In this document: piece by piece, positions 5,620 through 9,653 of the stretch
How positions within the stretch are numbered: the stretch's first letter is position 1
Layout: the number at the start of each line of letters is the position of its first letter
Source: an uncultured Lachnospiraceae bacterium
Lineage (GTDB): Bacteria > Bacillota > Clostridia > Lachnospirales > Lachnospiraceae
Length of the DNA stretch: 9,653 nucleotides
Direction: 5' to 3'
Assembly: GCA_946406305.1 (NCBI GenBank)
Contig: CAMJKC010000055.1
Coordinates: 1-9,653 of the forward strand
Notes under the pieces: model-generated
Seen by the model: only the letters and a program-made list of their open reading frames with translations
Told to the model about the DNA's origin: nothing
The model's database searches: none
Made by a program: the position numbers and the translations under genes

Positions 5620-8600
5620 CTACCTTCTCACTGTCCCAGCCAAACTATATGCATGTCCATTTGATAGATTTAAAGTTCCGTCATTGTTGAACACATACTT
5701 CGTTCCATTTATTATTCTTTCTCCTGTAGTCACTGCTCCTTGATTTGCCCCTGTCTCTTCAAGATAATAAATGTTTCCATTATACTCTGTTAGACCTGTC
5801 TCCATATTTCCATTACTGTCAAATATGTAGTCATAATATCCATCATTTGAATACAACCTTCTATAAGTATTAGACAATAACATAACACTGCCATCTGCCA
5901 ATCTTTCAAGATATTGATATGCTTCGTTATTTACATTTAATACCCAACCTGTCACTTGATGGTCATTTGCTTTCGCAACGAGAGTTCCGTTTGAATTCAT
6001 AAAGTATGTTTGACTTCCATTATCTACTCTACTAAACAACAATGCACCTTGATTAGCTCCTGTCTCTTGTAAGTAATAAGTATTGCCTTTGTAGTTAGTA
6101 ACTCCTGTTTTCATAAATCCATTTTCGTCAAATTCGTAATAGTCATCTCCTGTGCTACTATATATGTGATACATATCATTCATCAAATACTTAACACCTG
6201 CTTGCCCTTTGTCATCTTCAATGTATCTCCATTTTCCATTTGTTGGTTCATATTCCCATTTGCCACCAGCTACTGACCTTACACCTTCTTGCTCTTTTAC
6301 AAGTGTTCCGTCCGTATTAAATGTATAATATTTTCCATTAACACTTATATTACCAGAAGCAAGTGCTCCTTTTTCATTTGTTCCATCAAGTAAGTAATAT
6401 ATATTTCCATTTGCTTCAGTAAATCCTGTCTTCATATAACCATTTTCATCAAACTCATAAATATAACTTCCACCTTCCCATGGCAATTGATAGAATCCAT
6501 TTGTCAAATAGTCCACTGAGTTATTAAATACAGAATTATTATTTTGTACAGCATATCTCCATTTACCATTTGTATCTTTTATCCACTGGCCAGCAGATGT
6601 TACATTCTTCGCAGTAGTAGGTGAATTTCCACCAATAGTATTTTCACCAAGGTTGACATTTATATTCATTATGTTGTTGTTTAAATTATTAACTCCATCT
6701 ATCGTAGGTCCTACTATACTTATAGCAGAGTTTCCTACTACTTGTGGGACATTTCCAGTTAATGTGCCACTTCCTTGAGGATTTGATACTCTATTGCTTC
6801 CACCTGAACTTCCACTTGAGCTTCCTCCTGAGCTACTACTACCTCCACTGCTCGTTCTTGACCATATAGCATATAATGTTATACTACTTCCACTTGTAAG
6901 TTCTTTTTCATTAAATCCAACTTTATAACTTGTTCCTCTTCCATTTGCTTGTGTATTATAACTGCTTATATACATTGAAGAAGAATTTGCTGTAAATATA
7001 TTATTTGGTATAGTAACACCTTCGCCATGTGGAGAAGTAAATGTATAAGTTGTTGCTCCCGAACTTGTCTTACCTCTATTTTGTGAGTCAAGTATTATAG
7101 TGTATGGAGCACCTTGCCAATTTGCACTAAGAGTTACTATAGAGCCATCATATTTTGACAAATTATATACTACATCGCCAAGTTTATACTCTTTCCCTGC
7201 ATCATCTGTTATTACACTTCCGTCAGTAGTTTTTATATTAACAACTGCCCAATTCCTCATACTGTAATCTGTATAAGTATATCCAGAGCTTGGAAGTGTA
7301 ACTTTACTATCATATGATACATTTGACATAGTTGCTATTGCACCTGTTGCATTTTCTTTTCCACTCTCAAACACTATGTCATACTTTATTGGCTCCCAGA
7401 CTGTATATAATTTCAATATATCACTTGTATTGTCAAATGTATTAACTATAACATCATCCACTCCATATACTTTAGAGCCTTTTGATTCTGTTGCAAAGCC
7501 AGATAATTTATAACCATCTACTTTAATACCGTCATTAGGAACTTCAATTCTATCATTTACATAAATGCTTTCTGTAACTTGTGATGGAGTTGCACTATAT
7601 GTCAATCCTATTTCACTAATTGGTGCTTCACCTACATATTCTATATTATTCTTTTCATCATATATAGGCAATAATCTTATAGTAGATGAAGGTATATTTG
7701 TTATATCTAACAAATTATCTCCTGGATTAATCTTCATAAGCTTTTGTTCTTTAGTAAGTTCTACACTATTATTATTTCTATCAAGTATCGAATCAATAAT
7801 CCAATATACAAATTCTTTTCCTTCAGTATTTGATATTCTTCCACTATCACTGTCGCTTCCATCTGGATTAGCTGCTTTAACACTATTGTGAGGATTTACA
7901 AGTGAACCAGCTCCATTATGTCCTGCAAGATATTCAACTTTAAATGGAACACTTTTCCATACTGCATAGAGATTTATTATCTCATTATCTCTTGTTGACA
8001 ATGCATATACTGTTTCTTCATCTTGGTATTTTATAACATTGCTATCAGCACTTAAAGACCAACCCAAGAATGCATAATGGTCTATTACATATGTATTCCT
8101 TGTAAGTGCTTTACTCTCTCCACCCGTAAGTGGCATATCAGCCATATTTACACTTGTCCTTGAATACTCTGTCCCTTCTGGTTTATTGCCATTAAATCTA
8201 AAGTGATATGGCACTACATTCCAAACAGCTTTTATTGTAACAGTAGCATTCTTTACATTTGTTAAATTCTTATACTGAGTCCCTCGATTGATTATCTGTC
8301 TATTTATTTTTTCTACTTCTTTACCATTTGCATCAACTACTTTATCTACCACAAAATATGCTAATGTATGGTCTCTATATCCAAAGTTAAATGCTGGAAG
8401 ACTATATGATACTCCATAATCTTTATCATCATTATCTATCATAGTGCCTGTAGCATTTGTATTTCCTTTATCAAATACTACTTTATATTTTACTGGGTCC
8501 CATACCGCATAGAGATCTATTACATCATTATCTCTTGTAGCTAATCCATATACGACTTCGTTATCTCCATATACAACTTCTTTACTTGATGCACTTAAAC

Positions 8601-9653
8601 TCCAACCAGCAAAGTTATATCCTTCTATGTCATATGTATTTTTTGTAAGTGGCTTTTCACTTCCACCAGTTATAGTCAAATAATTCATAGCTTCACTCTT
8701 GCTTGATAGAACTACACCCGATGGAACATTAGCATTAAAGTTCACTCTATAATTTACTCCACTCCATACAGCCTTAAGTGTAACAGTTGCTCCACCATAT
8801 TCTGTGAGTTCTGAGAATGTAGATTTTATAATTTTTCTATCTATTAAACTCTTGTCAACTTCTACACCATCTGATTTTACTATCTTGTCAACTACAAAGT
8901 ATTCCAGTGTATGTGGGTTATATCTAAAGTAATTTGTTGGAATGCTATATACTGTAGAGTATGCCCTATTTGTAAGTGGTTCCATATTCCCTGTCGCATT
9001 TGGATTTCCTTTGTCAAATACAACATTATAAGACTCTCCACTCCAAGTTAAGTTTACTACATATTGAGAGCCTTTTTCACTCTTTAAATTCTCTACTATG
9101 ATAGGCTCGTTAAATGATGTTCCATCTTCACCTATAGCACTTACTAATTTAAATCCAGATATAGTAAAGTTAGGTAGGTCAACTTTTACTCTATCGTTTA
9201 TGTTGATATCAAGATGATACTCACTTGGACTTGCCTCAACTATATTATTTGGCTTATTGATATTAACTTGTAATGTATAAGCACCATCATATATCTTAAG
9301 TAATGTCAATTTATCGCCATTGTTTCTTAAGTAAGGTCTTATATCATCTCCTGGATATATCTTCGCAAGTTTATCGCTATCTGTTAATTCATAAGATACT
9401 CCATTGCTATTTGAAATATCACTTATTATATAGTATACAAAATCATCTCCATCAGAATTTCTCTTCACTGTTGGTTCTTTTGCAAAGTCATTATCTTTAG
9501 TATTTTGACTTGGTATGCTTTCTGTCCCATGATACCCTGACAAATACTCTACATAGCCATCTACATCGCCCCATACAGCATATAGATTTATGACTTCTCC
9601 TTCAGTTTTTGCAAGACCATATACAACCTCTCCATCTTTAAATACTGCACTAC
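5620..9653 (-). CDS. Giant surface protein with InlB-B/Flg_new-type repeats and C-terminal wall-binding modules, N-terminus outside the window
   Basis: The frame is open from the right edge to the stop at 5622-5620, giving 1343 visible residues. A TTG at 9543 could be read as a start, but the frame upstream continues with repeat sequence (VINLYAVW, residues 20-27), so the gene is truncated by the window. Residues 1-930 form a series of beta-grasp repeats of the InlB B-repeat/Listeria-Bacteroides type, most ending in a phrase like NLYAVW or LKAVW, with GWSLSA in some. A Gly/Ser-rich hinge follows (about 933-953), then an Asn-rich stretch (to about 1015) and three choline-binding-like modules (about 1021-1328). 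No LPXTG motif or C-terminal membrane anchor is present, so attachment through the wall-binding modules is inferred. By family, such proteins act in adhesion or host contact; the ligand is unknown. The gene is a separate unit from hsd, closed by its own terminator. Confidence 0.9.
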   Translation of the reverse strand, partial: SAVFKDGEVVYGLAKTEGEVINLYAVWGDVDGYVEYLSGYHGTESIPSQNTKDNDFAKEPTVKRNSDGDDFVYYIISDISNSNGVSYELTDSDKLAKIYPGDDIRPYLRNNGDKLTLLKIYDGAYTLQVNINKPNNIVEASPSEYHLDININDRVKVDLPNFTISGFKLVSAIGEDGTSFNEPIIVENLKSEKGSQYVVNLTWSGESYNVVFDKGNPNATGNMEPLTNRAYSTVYSIPTNYFRYNPHTLEYFVVDKIVKSDGVEVDKSLIDRKIIKSTFSELTEYGGATVTLKAVWSGVNYRVNFNANVPSGVVLSSKSEAMNYLTITGGSEKPLTKNTYDIEGYNFAGWSLSASSKEVVYGDNEVVYGLATRDNDVIDLYAVWDPVKYKVVFDKGNTNATGTMIDNDDKDYGVSYSLPAFNFGYRDHTLAYFVVDKVVDANGKEVEKINRQIINRGTQYKNLTNVKNATVTIKAVWNVVPYHFRFNGNKPEGTEYSRTSVNMADMPLTGGESKALTRNTYVIDHYAFLGWSLSADSNVIKYQDEETVYALSTRDNEIINLYAVWKSVPFKVEYLAGHNGAGSLVNPHNSVKAANPDGSDSDSGRISNTEGKEFVYWIIDSILDRNNNSVELTKEQKLMKINPGDNLLDITNIPSSTIRLLPIYDEKNNIEYVGEAPISEIGLTYSATPSQVTESIYVNDRIEVPNDGIKVDGYKLSGFATESKGSKVYGVDDVIVNTFDNTSDILKLYTVWEPIKYDIVFESGKENATGAIATMSNVSYDSKVTLPSSGYTYTDYSMRNWAVVNIKTTDGSVITDDAGKEYKLGDVVYNLSKYDGSIVTLSANWQGAPYTIILDSQNRGKTSSGATTYTFTSPHGEGVTIPNNIFTANSSSMYISSYNTQANGRGTSYKVGFNEKELTSGSSITLYAIWSRTSSGGSSSSGGSSSGSSGGSNRVSNPQGSGTLTGNVPQVVGNSAISIVGPTIDGVNNLNNNIMNINVNLGENTIGGNSPTTAKNVTSAGQWIKDTNGKWRYAVQNNNSVFNNSVDYLTNGFYQLPWEGGSYIYEFDENGYMKTGFTEANGNIYYLLDGTNEKGALASGNISVNGKYYTFNTDGTLVKEQEGVRSVAGGKWEYEPTNGKWRYIEDDKGQAGVKYLMNDMYHIYSSTGDDYYEFDENGFMKTGVTNYKGNTYYLQETGANQGALLFSRVDNGSQTYFMNSNGTLVAKANDHQVTGWVLNVNNEAYQYLERLADGSVMLLSNTYRRLYSNDGYYDYIFDSNGNMETGLTEYNGNIYYLEETGANQGAVTTGERIINGTKYVFNNDGTLNLSNGHAYSLAGTVRR
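5668..6591 (-). repeat. Three wall-binding (choline-binding-like) modules at the C-terminus
   Basis: Three related 54-residue blocks start YEFDENGYMKTG, YEFDENGFMKTG and YIFDSNGNMETG and each includes a GNxYYL segment. They lie at visible residues about 1065-1118, 1172-1225 and 1275-1328. Each is preceded by a W/Y-rich lead-in; the first two contain NGKWRY and the third is degenerate (GWVLNVNNEAYQYLER). The aromatic-glycine pattern is that of CW_binding_1 (choline-binding) repeats, which in the family bind teichoic-acid choline or other wall polymers. The actual ligand here is not known. Confidence 0.8.
6862..9653 (-). repeat. Beta-grasp repeat array of the surface protein, order A-B-C-B-C-A-B-D
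   Basis: Unit boundaries on the minus strand: a partial unit 9653-9571; A1 9555-9043; B1 9030-8764; C1 8751-8500; B2 8487-8221; C2 8208-7957; A2 7944-7396; B3 7383-7117; D 7104-6862. All three B units are exactly 89 residues (opening like VVFDKGNxNATG) and both C units exactly 84 (containing GWSLSA). A units are about 171 and 183 residues and probably contain two folds each, the first ending in a phrase like LLPIYD. B1-C1 and B2-C2 are offset by exactly 543 bases, which suggests tandem duplication of a 181-codon block followed by divergence. Confidence 0.82.

Noticed and set aside
7565..7891. 108-codon plus-strand ORF, and other plus-strand ORFs at 67-426 and 9303-9500
   Set aside because: They are antisense to hsdS or the surface-protein gene, with no ribosome site or domain-like pattern.
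9541..9543. TTG as the start codon of the surface-protein gene
   Set aside because: The same frame continues to the window edge and encodes typical repeat residues (VINLYAVW, then VEYL), so the gene starts outside the window.
1..9653. tRNA, rRNA, CRISPR array, IS element or attachment site
   Set aside because: None was recognised: no cloverleaf-like stretch, no regularly spaced short repeats, and no transposase or integrase reading frame.

Overview
The window is AT-rich (roughly 30% G+C by eye). Together with the protein types, this points to a low-GC Gram-positive bacterium, probably a Clostridia/Lachnospiraceae-like member of the Bacillota. The evidence is a cell-wall-associated giant protein built of Flg_new/InlB-B-type repeats plus choline-binding-like wall repeats, AT-biased codons, and HsdS linker sequences of a type I associate with Clostridia. 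The species cannot be named. Every convincing gene is on the minus strand.

Right side, 5620-9653: the C-terminal 1343 residues of a very large surface protein whose N-terminus lies beyond the right edge. It has at least eight consecutive beta-grasp repeats, arranged as classes A-B-C-B-C-A-B-D. A Gly/Ser-rich hinge and three wall-binding-like modules follow. A strong intrinsic terminator (5576-5611) closes this unit.

Left side, 5549 down to 1: a compact type I restriction-modification operon transcribed leftward, in the order hsdR (3148-5514), hsdM (1676-3148), a 152-residue PD-(D/E)XK-like nuclease gene (1218-1676), then hsdS (from 1136, running off the left edge). hsdR/hsdM and hsdM/nuclease each overlap by one base (TAATG and TAGTG), so translation is probably coupled. 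A near-consensus sigma-A promoter sits so close to the hsdR start codon that the mRNA may be leaderless. A GC-rich palindrome separates the nuclease gene from hsdS.

How the genes work together: HsdM, HsdS and HsdR should form the usual methylation/restriction complex, with HsdS choosing the DNA target. The point of greatest interest is the extra small nuclease between hsdM and hsdS. Its sequence resembles the tRNase toxin domains of contact-dependent inhibition and polymorphic toxins. Its position inside an hsd operon recalls the PrrC anticodon nuclease that is held silent by a type I enzyme. That reading is inference from motif and context only.
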